Source: Octadecabacter sp. B2R22 (GTDB taxonomy: Bacteria > Pseudomonadota > Alphaproteobacteria > Rhodobacterales > Rhodobacteraceae). Taken from it: a stretch of 64,000 bases of DNA. Location: NCBI RefSeq assembly GCF_018861045.1, contig NZ_JAHKQJ010000010.1, positions 496,001 through 560,000 of the forward strand, read 5' to 3'. Shown one piece after another: positions 24,791 to 33,351 of this stretch; the stretch's first letter is position 1; each line of letters starts with the position of its first letter. The notes under the pieces were generated by a model. The model worked only from the letters and a program-made list of their open reading frames with translations, did not search any database and had not been told where the DNA came from. Made by a program: the position numbers and the translations under genes.

Positions 24791-24812
24791 AATCCCCAGT
24801 CTTGGATCACCA

Positions 24813-25574
24813 ATGTCCCAATCTTTCCGCCAGCAAGAAATCCAAGAGATCGCCAGACGAGATGGTAAGGTGATTGTCGAAGACCTCGCGGCGCATTTTG
24901 GGGTGACGGTGCAGACGATCCGTCGAGATTTGACCGATATGGCCGAAGAAGGGACATTGGACCGTGTCCATGGCGGGGCGCTGTACCCATCAGGCGTTTC
25001 CAACATCGAATATGAGGAACGCCGCGATCTCAATCAGGATGCAAAATCCAGAATGGCGCGGGCCTGTGCGCGTGCTATTCCGGACGGTGTTTCGGTGTTT
25101 ATCAACATTGGGACCAGCACCGAAGCGGTTGCAAACGAACTCTTGTCGCACAGCAATCTTTTGGTTGTGACGAATAATCTTAATGTGGCGAATAGGCTGA
25201 CGGCCAATCCCGATAGCGAAGTCGTCGTTACGGGGGGATCGTTGCGACGAACCGATGGTGGATTGGTCGGGGCGTTGGCGACGCGAACGATTGAGCAATT
25301 CAAATTTGATTATGCGGTGATAGGGTGCTCAGCCGTGGATGAGGACGGCGACCTGTTGGATTTTGACATGCAAGAAGTCAGCGTCAGCCAAGCGATCATC
25401 AAGCAATCCCGCAAGGTTTTGCTTGTTGCCGATCACAGCAAAATCCTGCGCAGCGCCCCAGCGCGTATCGGATCACTGCGCGAAATTGATGCCTGTTATA
25501 CAGACCGCCCGTTTCCTGGGGTTCTGAAGCGCAAATGCGATGAATGGGGCACGCAGGTCGTCGTTGCGGGGTAG
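24813..25574 (+). CDS. glpR: DeoR-family transcriptional repressor, GlpR-like
   Basis: Regulator of 253 residues. An N-terminal DeoR helix-turn-helix (VEDLAAHFGVTVQTIRRDL, near residues 22-40) is followed by the family box LDRVHGGA. The C-terminal DeoRC sensor domain, related to sugar-phosphate isomerases, includes INIGTSTEAVA, TGGSLR and VADHSK near residues 91, 141 and 209. It is divergent from glpD, the standard arrangement for the glycerol-3-phosphate-responsive repressor. It probably represses glpD and itself through the half-sites at 24657-24790. DeoR regulators of other sugars look alike, so the symbol rests on context. Confidence 0.85.
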   Translation: MSQSFRQQEIQEIARRDGKVIVEDLAAHFGVTVQTIRRDLTDMAEEGTLDRVHGGALYPSGVSNIEYEERRDLNQDAKSRMARACARAIPDGVSVFINIGTSTEAVANELLSHSNLLVVTNNLNVANRLTANPDSEVVVTGGSLRRTDGGLVGALATRTIEQFKFDYAVIGCSAVDEDGDLLDFDMQEVSVSQAIIKQSRKVLLVADHSKILRSAPARIGSLREIDACYTDRPFPGVLKRKCDEWGTQVVVAG

Positions 25575-25587
25575 ACCCCCCGTTGCG

Positions 25588-26592
25588 TTAGGCCGGTTGG
25601 GTAAAGCTAAATTGTGACACTTGCCGGTAGACATCGTCTGGATGCAGTTCAGCGGATGGAAATAACGGATTGTGCGGCGCGTCGGGCCATAACTGCGGTT
25701 CAATCGCTAAGCCTGAACGCGGGCCGTAGGTTGTCCCGATTAGTCCGGCAGCATTGGCACCGCCAATACCCTGCCCATCATAGATCTGTAGGCCGGGTTC
25801 GGTTGTCGCCACCAGCATCGTAACTCGTCCGTCTGCGCCTGTCAGCTCGGCTGCAGGATGGAGGTCGCGCCTTTGGTCCGATAGGCAAAAATTGTGGTCT
25901 AACCCATTCGAAGGCTCAACCGACCTGCCTGATCTGAAATCAAAGCGAGTATTAATGACGTCCGCGATGTCTCCTGTTGGGATACCATCCGGCTCAACGG
26001 TTAAATACTCGCCCGCCAATACACGAAGCCGATGGCCATCGATGGTTCGCCCGCCATCCAGATTGAAGTAACTGTGATGGGCGAAACTGCACAGGGTCGT
26101 TGCGGTTGTGGTCGCTGTGATTTCGATCTCAAGGGTTTGGGCTGGCAGAATTCGGTAGATCGCTTGCACGTCCATCGAACCGGGAAACCCCATGTGGCCA
26201 TCGGCAAGGCGGGTTTCGAATTGCACATGGGTTGACGAGTGTTCCGCGACTTCCCAATTCAGTGTTGCCGTTCCATCATGCCCGCCGTGAATGTGGTGGC
26301 CTTCGGTTGTGTTGCGATCCATCAGGTGGGGCTGACCTGCGATATCTGCCACGCCCCCCTTTAGACGATTGGCAAATCGGCCAACTGTTGCACCAAAGTA
26401 ATTGGGGTTCTTCAAGTAGGGTTGCAGGCTGGGGTACCCAAGCACCAACGGGCTGTTGTGCCCCGCAAGCCGTAAATCTTGCAAGGTTGCACCCTGTGAT
26501 ATCAGACAGGCGCGAAGCCCGTCGCGTTCAATAGAGATGCGTTGCACCTCCGACCCGTCGGCCGCGACGCCAAAGACCTCAACGTTGGTCAC
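25588..26592 (-). CDS. galM: Aldose 1-epimerase GalM, GTG start
   Basis: Cytoplasmic mutarotase of 334 residues interconverting alpha- and beta-D-galactose, so that the products of both glycosidases in the operon suit the downstream dehydrogenase. Family motifs are GRFANRL near residue 69, HIHGGHDG near 98, the catalytic His of FAHHSYFNLDG near 168, and a C-terminal catalytic Glu region LAIEPQLWPDAPH near 298. The start is GTG, overlapping the beta-galactosidase stop (GTGA). It is the last gene of the eleven-gene galactoside operon. Confidence 0.92.
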   Translation of the reverse strand: MTNVEVFGVAADGSEVQRISIERDGLRACLISQGATLQDLRLAGHNSPLVLGYPSLQPYLKNPNYFGATVGRFANRLKGGVADIAGQPHLMDRNTTEGHHIHGGHDGTATLNWEVAEHSSTHVQFETRLADGHMGFPGSMDVQAIYRILPAQTLEIEITATTTATTLCSFAHHSYFNLDGGRTIDGHRLRVLAGEYLTVEPDGIPTGDIADVINTRFDFRSGRSVEPSNGLDHNFCLSDQRRDLHPAAELTGADGRVTMLVATTEPGLQIYDGQGIGGANAAGLIGTTYGPRSGLAIEPQLWPDAPHNPLFPSAELHPDDVYRQVSQFSFTQPA

Positions 26593-28505
26593 GGCAGATT
26601 TGGTGCGGTCTGTCGCACAACTCCAGCGGGCTCAATGGATATCCCGTCAACGGTGACGGGGTGGGCGTTATAATTGAACCAGAACCGCTCAGCGCCGCAA
26701 TCGCGGATCCGCACGCCGTCAGGTAGGGTAACTGTTGTAACGCCAGCGGCTGCGCAAACATTGCCAATCACCCGCTGAAGGCCCGCGAGGTCCAACCACG
26801 CGCCGAGGTACGTGACGGCCCCGTTGGACATTGCGACAGCCGCGCCGTTTTCAGTACTTTCAACGATGGTTGCGGTTCCTTCCAAGGCTTCCATGTAGCA
26901 GTGGGAATTGCCGCCACCTTTTAATGGGATCGGCAGGTCGGGCCGCAGGCTTTCGACGTAGGAGACCGTGACGTCCAAATTAGGAATGCTGGGGGGCAGG
27001 GGGATTGGAATTGCCATATTCGCATCGCGCGCGCCGCTACGTGGTCCGATAAGGACTTGTGCGCTTGATCCCGTTAGGGCCGCTTTCAAGTCATCGCTCA
27101 TGTGCATCAAGCCCGGCGCGAGGATCACTTTGTATCCAGCAAAGTCAGCGCTATCTGCGCGTAGGATATCCACCGATAGGCCAAGGCTGCGTAGGGCGCG
27201 GTAGGTGTCAAAAACCAGCCCGAAATAGCTGAGTCCCTCACCGTGTGGTTGGGTTGCCCATGCGAAATCGGCGTCATAGTCAAAGATCAGGGCGATTGGG
27301 GCTGGGGATTGGACTACGTCTGGCGCGTCTTTCAATTCCGCGGCGACCTGCATGGCCTCGCCCATTGCTGGTGCATCCGCACTATCAGGGCGCAACATCC
27401 CTGCATGCATCTGTTCCTGTGCAAATGGGGCCTGACGCCAGCGGAAATAGCAAACCGCTTCGGCACCGTGCGCAAAGGCTTCCCATGACCACAGGCGGAC
27501 CATGCCTGGTAGCGGCGCGGGGTTATAAGGCGCCCAGTTCACGGGGCCGGGCTGCTGTTCCATGACCCACCAACGCCCCTTACCGACGGCGCGATACAGA
27601 TCGTGGTGCAATGCCTGAAAATCTGGATCGCCTTGCCGCGCGAAAGTGCGCTGGCGTTCCGCATCTGCGCCGACGCGATCTTCTAGAAAGCCCAGTGGAT
27701 AGCTGTCCCACGTCGCGATTTCGAGGTCGTCACCAACTTTGAAATGGTCGAAATCCGTGATCCGGCCCATGTAGTTATGTGAAATTGGAGCACCAGAATG
27801 AGCGCGTATGATATCGGTTTGTATCCGATTGAACGCCACAACTTGATCGGAGCTAAACCGCCGAAAGGCCAAAGCGTGTGACGGGTTGGGTTCAGTGACC
27901 GTCAGGTTGGGTAAATCGATCTGATCGAAGCGGTCGTAGTCCATCGACCAAAACACATTCCCCCACGCCAAATTAAGCGCTGCGATATCGCCATTGAACT
28001 GCGTATGAAGCCACCCCTGAAATGCAACACGGGCCGCATCGCTGTATGAAATGGTGGTGTCGTGGCAACCGTATTCGTTGTCGGTTTGCCATGCGGTGAC
28101 ATGTGGGTTTTTACCGTATCGTTCTGCCAGTTTAGTAACGATGGTTGCGCAGTCTTTTTTGTACCCTTCGTGGCTAAAACAGTAATGGCGGCGCGACCCG
28201 AATTTGCGCGGGCGACCTTCGACATCGACGGCGATCATGTCAGGGTGGCGGTCAATCATCCAACGCGGCGGGGTAGCTGTTGGTGTGCCAAGAACGACCT
28301 TCAGGCCAACGGCGCCAAGAACCTCGATCGCGTCATCGAGCCAGCCGAAATCATATTGGCCCGCGACAGGTTCCAGCCGTGACCACGCAAATTCGCCGAT
28401 GCGAACCCACGTAAGGCCGGCCTCAACCATGCGCCGTGCATCGTCTTCCCAGATGTCGCGGGACCAATGTTCTGGGTAATAGCAAGTGCCTAGAGTTCGT
28501 TTCAT
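26589..28505 (-). CDS. Beta-galactosidase, GH42
   Basis: Intracellular glycoside hydrolase of 638 residues, with no signal peptide. The opening GTCYYPEHW is the GH42 hallmark. The acid/base Glu is E144 in WQTDNEYG and the nucleophile E316 in WWVMEQQPGP. A trimerisation domain and a small C-terminal domain follow. The frame extends 49 codons upstream, but ATG at 28505 gives the ATGA overlap with the lactonase gene and the correct family start. It releases D-galactose from small imported beta-galactosides. Having a GH42 and a GH36 enzyme in one operon points to a substrate with both linkages, or to several galactosides. Confidence 0.94.
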   Translation of the reverse strand: MKRTLGTCYYPEHWSRDIWEDDARRMVEAGLTWVRIGEFAWSRLEPVAGQYDFGWLDDAIEVLGAVGLKVVLGTPTATPPRWMIDRHPDMIAVDVEGRPRKFGSRRHYCFSHEGYKKDCATIVTKLAERYGKNPHVTAWQTDNEYGCHDTTISYSDAARVAFQGWLHTQFNGDIAALNLAWGNVFWSMDYDRFDQIDLPNLTVTEPNPSHALAFRRFSSDQVVAFNRIQTDIIRAHSGAPISHNYMGRITDFDHFKVGDDLEIATWDSYPLGFLEDRVGADAERQRTFARQGDPDFQALHHDLYRAVGKGRWWVMEQQPGPVNWAPYNPAPLPGMVRLWSWEAFAHGAEAVCYFRWRQAPFAQEQMHAGMLRPDSADAPAMGEAMQVAAELKDAPDVVQSPAPIALIFDYDADFAWATQPHGEGLSYFGLVFDTYRALRSLGLSVDILRADSADFAGYKVILAPGLMHMSDDLKAALTGSSAQVLIGPRSGARDANMAIPIPLPPSIPNLDVTVSYVESLRPDLPIPLKGGGNSHCYMEALEGTATIVESTENGAAVAMSNGAVTYLGAWLDLAGLQRVIGNVCAAAGVTTVTLPDGVRIRDCGAERFWFNYNAHPVTVDGISIEPAGVVRQTAPNLP

Positions 28506-29353
28506 GTCAGTATCACGCGATGTTCTGGCTGACCTTTCTGGCCGAGCTGTGTGAAAAAGGTTTGGCCCTGTGTATCGGAAGGGGCGTGCATGCCCTCGGC
28601 CGCGGTTGTGGCAAAGAGCGTCGTAAAATCTGTTCCGCCGAATGCAGGGCAAGAGACTTGTTCAGCAGGCATGTCGACATGCAGCATTTCACGCCCCTGC
28701 TTGTCATAGCAGGTAACGCGGGATGCGCCCCATTGAGCGTTCCACAGGTTGCCGTCGGCATCAACAACGGCCCCGTCCGGATTGCGGCCTTGGGGTGTCA
28801 AATCGACATGCAGGGACGGTTTTCCGTCGGGCCAACCATCAGCCCCAAGCGGTTGGCGCATAATTTGGCGGGTGGGGGTGTCCGTGAAATACGCAAATTC
28901 ACGATCCGGCGAAAAGCAGATCGCATTCGGAATCGTTAGACCGTCAAACAGCGTGCGAAGTTCGCCATTGTACCAGCGATAGATTGCGCCAGCCTTGGGT
29001 TGGGCCTGTTTTCCCATCGTTCCAATCCAAAACCCACCCCATGGGTCAGCGCGGCCATCGTTTGAACGTGTCAGCGGGTTTTCGGGTTCGAGCGGGCAGC
29101 GTGGTTTGGACGTTCCAGTTTCAATGTCGAATTCGAAAAGCTCGATATCGCTGGCGATCAGAAGGGTATCGTGGTCAATCCAGCCGGCTGCCGACACATG
29201 GTGGTCAAATCGCCAAACCATCTCAACGTCATCAACCCGACTAAGAAGCCGCTTATTGTTGATATCAAACCAAAACAGCTGGCCGCGTTCTGGGTGCCAA
29301 AGGGGGCCTTCACCCAGCGAACAGGGGCGTGGATCATAGACCGTGGCAGTCAT
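28502..29353 (-). CDS. SMP-30/gluconolactonase-family sugar lactonase
   Basis: Six-bladed propeller lactonase of 283 residues, expected to open D-galactono-lactone to D-galactonate after the dehydrogenase step. LGEGPLWHPERGQLFWFDI at the N-terminus carries the metal-binding Glu. TRSNDGRADPWGGFWIGTMG near residues 95-114 and PDGAVVDADGNLWNAQWG near 193-210 carry the Asn and Asp metal ligands. The family also serves arabinose, xylose and fucose routes, but the genes for KDPGal on its 5' side fix the sugar as galactose with good probability. It overlaps both neighbours by four bases. Confidence 0.9.
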   Translation of the reverse strand: MTATVYDPRPCSLGEGPLWHPERGQLFWFDINNKRLLSRVDDVEMVWRFDHHVSAAGWIDHDTLLIASDIELFEFDIETGTSKPRCPLEPENPLTRSNDGRADPWGGFWIGTMGKQAQPKAGAIYRWYNGELRTLFDGLTIPNAICFSPDREFAYFTDTPTRQIMRQPLGADGWPDGKPSLHVDLTPQGRNPDGAVVDADGNLWNAQWGASRVTCYDKQGREMLHVDMPAEQVSCPAFGGTDFTTLFATTAAEGMHAPSDTQGQTFFTQLGQKGQPEHRVILT

Positions 29354-29958
29354 GCCCCAAAAACTTCGTCGTAGGTCTTAACCATGTGCATAGCTCGCTC
29401 GCGAACCTCAGCAGCCGTAAATCCCGGCTTGTAGAGCGCACTGCCAATACCAAACCCATCGGCGCCAGCGGCTTTCCAGTCGGCGAAGTTTTCAGGCCCT
29501 GCGCCGCCCACGGCAAGAACTTCGGTGCCCGTTGGCAGCACTGCGCGGATCGCTTTGACACCATCAGGTCCGATCAAGGTACCAGGGAAAAACTTCAATC
29601 CATCCGCGCCATGACGCAAAGCGGTAAAACATTCGGTCGGTGTCAAAACCCCTGGAAACGACAACATGCCTGCGGCCTTGGTTGCTTCGATCACCTGAGG
29701 ATTACAATCGGGCGAAACCACGAGTTCACCGCCGGAGTTTTTCAATCGGGTGACATCATCCGTTGTCAGTACAGTGCCAGCCCCGATTAGCGCGTCATTT
29801 CCGTAAGCACGTGCCATCTGCTGAATGCTGTCAAAGGGATCGGGGGAATTGAGCGGAACCTCAATCTTGGTGATGCCGCAGTCGATAAGAGTTTCAGCGA
29901 TTTCCATCGCTTCGTTCGGTTTGATTCCGCGCAGGATCGCGACGATGTTGCGGGTCAT
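29350..29958 (-). CDS. dgoA: 2-dehydro-3-deoxy-6-phosphogalactonate aldolase DgoA
   Basis: Class I aldolase of 202 residues that splits KDPGal into pyruvate and glyceraldehyde 3-phosphate. The start NIVAILRGIKP, the active-site Glu of KIEVPLNSP, GAGTVLT, and the Schiff-base lysine in GLKFFPGT near residue 127 all fit the KDPG/KDPGal aldolase family. PLNSPDP rather than the KDPG-aldolase form favours the galactonate branch. ATG at 29958 follows the kinase stop by two bases with AAGGA upstream; an upstream in-frame start would overlap the kinase. Confidence 0.92.
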   Translation of the reverse strand: MTRNIVAILRGIKPNEAMEIAETLIDCGITKIEVPLNSPDPFDSIQQMARAYGNDALIGAGTVLTTDDVTRLKNSGGELVVSPDCNPQVIEATKAAGMLSFPGVLTPTECFTALRHGADGLKFFPGTLIGPDGVKAIRAVLPTGTEVLAVGGAGPENFADWKAAGADGFGIGSALYKPGFTAAEVRERAMHMVKTYDEVFGA

Positions 29959-29960
29959 TT

Positions 29961-30866
29961 TTAGGAGTCCTTCCAACTGGCGTATGCGGCTTTGAGGCCA
30001 AGAAGCGTCATGTCGTCGCCGGTGTAAATTTCAGAGGGTGCGCCCTGTTGATCAAGGGCGGTTTTATAAAGTTGGGCCAACGTGGGATCGCCGATCAGTG
30101 CGATCTCTCGGCCAAGCCAATAGGGTTTCGCACCTGCGAGTTCGAGGCCAATCAATAAGCCAGACAAACTTGATTTTGCGGTGGTCGAGGTCATGTCATT
30201 GAGCAGCGTTTCCGCACGCAAACCAAACAGCCGTGCCGCAAGGTTCTGTGGCCTGCTGAGTGTGTCGTCCACAGCGGTTAAAAAGCTGTCGTTGTCCCAA
30301 CCGTCGCTTTGGGCGGAATGGCGCAAGACAGATTGCTCGGACAAAAGCCCAAACATCTCACCGCTCATGTAGGTTGAGAAACTGACAACCTCGCCAGCAC
30401 TGATGTGCACCCATTTTGTGTGCGTGCCTGGCAGGCAAAGAACGCCGTCAAAATCGGGGCGCTGGGATAGGAAACCTGCAATCTGTGTTTCTTCACCACG
30501 CATAACGTCGGCAGGATTGGACTGCATCATTCCAGGTAAGATAACTGGGGCGATGCGCGGATCATTTGGCGTGACGATCGTCGCCTCCGCGACAGACGGC
30601 GGAACGGCTGGGACGGAAACGTATGCGGCTTCTTGCCAACCCTGTCGCGCACCGACCATGCCGCAGCAAATCACGGGTGTTGGGTTATCGCCCAAATAGG
30701 GTGCGATCAGGTCCAAGAGGGCCGGTTCAAACTGATCTGGTGTCAGGCTTCCCATACCTTGGTCTGAGCCCAGTTGCGCGATCAAAGCGTCGCCCGCACC
30801 AAACACCCAAGCGCGCAGATTGGAAGTTCCCCAATCCACCGCAATCCATGTTGCCGTCTCTGTCAT
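29961..30866 (-). CDS. dgoK: 2-dehydro-3-deoxygalactonokinase DgoK
   Basis: Cytoplasmic kinase of 301 residues that phosphorylates 2-dehydro-3-deoxy-galactonate for DgoA. The N-terminal phosphate loop WIAVDWGTSNLRAW, ICCGMVGARQGW near residue 67, LPGTHTKWV near 144 and SGLLIGLEL near 232 are typical of the family. It lies five bases after the SDR gene and two before dgoA. This pair makes the galactose assignment of the operon firm. Confidence 0.94.
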   Translation of the reverse strand: MTETATWIAVDWGTSNLRAWVFGAGDALIAQLGSDQGMGSLTPDQFEPALLDLIAPYLGDNPTPVICCGMVGARQGWQEAAYVSVPAVPPSVAEATIVTPNDPRIAPVILPGMMQSNPADVMRGEETQIAGFLSQRPDFDGVLCLPGTHTKWVHISAGEVVSFSTYMSGEMFGLLSEQSVLRHSAQSDGWDNDSFLTAVDDTLSRPQNLAARLFGLRAETLLNDMTSTTAKSSLSGLLIGLELAGAKPYWLGREIALIGDPTLAQLYKTALDQQGAPSEIYTGDDMTLLGLKAAYASWKDS

Positions 30867-30871
30867 GTGAT

Positions 30872-31642
30872 TTACCCCGTTGTCACAACGCCGCCGTCAA
30901 CGACAAGCGACTGACCTGTCATCATTCGGCTAGTATTAGACGCCAAAAATAGAACGGCATCCACCATATCCTGCGGCGCAAGCGTGTCTTTAAGACACTG
31001 ACGATCAAGGTGCCCTGCGAGGGCTTCGGGTGTGACCCACATTTCCTTTTGCTTGTCCGTCAAAACCCACCCCGGCGCGAGAGCGTTAACGCGAATTTTG
31101 TCAGGACCGAATTCCCGCGCGAGCGAACGGGTCATCCCGTTGATGCCCGAATTGGCCGTGGTGTAGGACGGGTAACCTGTGTTGCCCATCATGTAACTGA
31201 TCGAGGTAAAGTTGATGATAGATCCACCACCCGCCGCGCGCATGCCGTCGATCACCGCCTGACAGGCAAAGAAGTATGCCTTGAGGTTGACGGCTTGCGA
31301 CCAGTCCCAGAATTCTTCGTCGACCTCTGCTGTCGTGTGGCGTTTGTCATTGGCGGCATTGTTAACCAGAACGGTAACAGGGCCATGGGCCTCGGCGGCC
31401 TGTGCGATGCAGGATTTCAAACGTGAAATGTCGGTGATATCGCACTGCATATAAAGGGGGCGCACCCCGTGTTTCTGTTCCATTTCATCGGCAAAATCAG
31501 TCGCATCAGATCGCTGAACAAATGCCACTTTGGCCCCTTGCGCCATTAGCCCGTCCGTTAGAAACGCACCAATGCCGGAACCGCCACCGGTGATGAAAAC
31601 ACTTTGACCCGCTAGGTCATGAAAGGTTGCTGTTTGGGTCAT
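30872..31642 (-). CDS. SDR-family dehydrogenase, probable D-galactose 1-dehydrogenase
   Basis: Short-chain dehydrogenase of 256 residues. The NAD(P)-binding motif is TGGGSGIGAFL near residue 19, and NNAAND lies near 92. The catalytic Ser is in NFTSISYMMG near 144, and Tyr and Lys are represented by YPSYTTANSG. The usual YxxxK lysine position reads Asn here (Y-T-T-A-N), a notable deviation. In the pathway the missing first step, galactose to galactono-lactone, would be its job. It starts in a TAATG overlap with the dehydratase gene and precedes dgoK. L-fucose or arabinose dehydrogenase activity is an alternative. Confidence 0.8.
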   Translation of the reverse strand: MTQTATFHDLAGQSVFITGGGSGIGAFLTDGLMAQGAKVAFVQRSDATDFADEMEQKHGVRPLYMQCDITDISRLKSCIAQAAEAHGPVTVLVNNAANDKRHTTAEVDEEFWDWSQAVNLKAYFFACQAVIDGMRAAGGGSIINFTSISYMMGNTGYPSYTTANSGINGMTRSLAREFGPDKIRVNALAPGWVLTDKQKEMWVTPEALAGHLDRQCLKDTLAPQDMVDAVLFLASNTSRMMTGQSLVVDGGVVTTG

Positions 31643-33351
31643 TAGTGGCTCTCTCTTGTGACGGGGCGCGTGTCTTTTCCAACGAGAAAATCAAGGTCTG
31701 CGCCTTGGTCGGCTTGCAACACATGATCAACATACATCTTGGCATAGCCACGTGTGTAGTGGGGTTCTGGGGGCGTCCAAGCGGCGCGGCGTTTCGCCAT
31801 GTCTGCGTCAGACACGAGAAGTTCGAGGACACCGCCTTTGGCTGAAATGCGGATGCGATCGCCTGTTTGCACGAACGCAAGCGGCCCACCTGCCGTGGCT
31901 TCGGGGGCAACGTGCAAAATGACTGTGCCAAATGCTGTGCCGGACATGCGGGCGTCCGACACTCGGATAATGTCGCGAACACCCTTTTTGACCAGCTTGG
32001 CTGGCACTGGCATATCGCCGACTTCAGGCATCCCAGGGTATCCCTTGGGGCCGCAGTTCTTCAGGACGAGGATGGTGTTTTCATCGACAGGCAAATCGTC
32101 TCGGTCGATATTGGCTTTCAGGTCTTCGATTGTTTCAAATACATAGGCTTCGGCCTCGTGTTCCAGCAGGTGATCTGACGCAGCAGACGGTTTGACGATT
32201 GCGCCATTTGGGGCAAGGTTGCCCCGCAAAACACGCAGGCCAGCAGCGGGTTTTAGCGGCTCGTCATAAGCAAAAATCACATCGCGATTAAAGCATTCGG
32301 CGTCCTCGTAATAGGTTGAGATGTCTTTGGACATGACCGTATTCGCAGGCCGCAACTTCGCGGATAATTCCTTTAGAACCACGGGAACGCCGCCAGCATA
32401 GCAGAAGTCCTCCATCAAGTATTTTCCCGATGGCATGCAATTGACGAGCAAGGGGATTTCCCCGCCGATTTCGAAATCTTCCAGTGTTAGATCAATGCCG
32501 ACACGACCTGCCAGCGCCAAGAGGTGAATGACCGCATTGGTTGACCCGCCAAGTGCTGCGTTGGCGAGGATGGCATTCTCGAAGCTTTCTTTGGTTACAA
32601 CGTCTGATAGCTTTACGTCTTCTTCGACCATCTCGACGATGCGTTTTCCGGTGAGGTGTGCCAATGCCATGCGGCGCGCATCCACAGCGGGAAGGGAGCC
32701 GTTCATCGGCAGCGCCAGTCCCATCGCTTCGGTCAAGGACGACATCGTTGAGGCCGTGCCCATGGTCATGCAAACGCCCTTGGATCGGCTCATGCCTGCT
32801 TCGGTGGCCATGAAATCCTTGAGCGTCATATCGCCCGCTTTGACGTCCATCGCGAATTTGCGTACGTCGGTTCCCGACCCAAGATCGCGGCCTTTCCATT
32901 TGCCGTTCAACATAGGACCTGAACTCACCACGATGGTCGGCAAATCGACTGACGCCGCCCCCATTAGCTGCCCCGGAGTTGTCTTGTCGCAGCCGCCAAG
33001 CAAAACCACGCCGTCCATCCCGTAAGCGCGGATGGATTCTTCGACGTCCATTGCCAACAGATTGCGAAACAGCATGGCGGTGGGTTTCATCTGTGTTTCA
33101 CCAAGGCTCATCACAGGGAATTCTACGGGGAACCCGCCGGCTTCCCAAACCCCACGTTTCACGCCTTCGGCCAGTTCACGCAGGCCCGAATTACATGGTG
33201 TCAGTTCTGACCATGTGTTGCAGATGCCAATGACAGGTCGCCCATCAAAAGCATGGTCAGGAAACCCTTGGTTCTTCATCCAAGAACGACGAATGAACCC
33301 GTCCTTATCGAGCATTCCATACCAGGCGCGGTTGCGGCGGTCTTTGGTCAT
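31642..33351 (-). CDS. IlvD/EDD-family sugar-acid dehydratase, probable galactonate dehydratase
   Basis: Iron-sulfur dehydratase of 569 residues, of the length and type of pentonate/hexonate dehydratases. Cysteine-bearing motifs for the cluster are visible: ICNTWSELTPCN near residue 42, GGCDKTTPG near 122, and KGVCMTMGTASTM near 191. SARMSGTAFGTV, a substrate-site stretch, lies in the C-terminal third. It probably makes 2-dehydro-3-deoxygalactonate. Many galactonate loci use an enolase-superfamily DgoD instead, so this is an alternative solution. The start at 33351 overlaps the alpha-galactosidase stop (ATGA); a longer frame would read into that gene. Confidence 0.88.
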   Translation of the reverse strand: MTKDRRNRAWYGMLDKDGFIRRSWMKNQGFPDHAFDGRPVIGICNTWSELTPCNSGLRELAEGVKRGVWEAGGFPVEFPVMSLGETQMKPTAMLFRNLLAMDVEESIRAYGMDGVVLLGGCDKTTPGQLMGAASVDLPTIVVSSGPMLNGKWKGRDLGSGTDVRKFAMDVKAGDMTLKDFMATEAGMSRSKGVCMTMGTASTMSSLTEAMGLALPMNGSLPAVDARRMALAHLTGKRIVEMVEEDVKLSDVVTKESFENAILANAALGGSTNAVIHLLALAGRVGIDLTLEDFEIGGEIPLLVNCMPSGKYLMEDFCYAGGVPVVLKELSAKLRPANTVMSKDISTYYEDAECFNRDVIFAYDEPLKPAAGLRVLRGNLAPNGAIVKPSAASDHLLEHEAEAYVFETIEDLKANIDRDDLPVDENTILVLKNCGPKGYPGMPEVGDMPVPAKLVKKGVRDIIRVSDARMSGTAFGTVILHVAPEATAGGPLAFVQTGDRIRISAKGGVLELLVSDADMAKRRAAWTPPEPHYTRGYAKMYVDHVLQADQGADLDFLVGKDTRPVTRESH

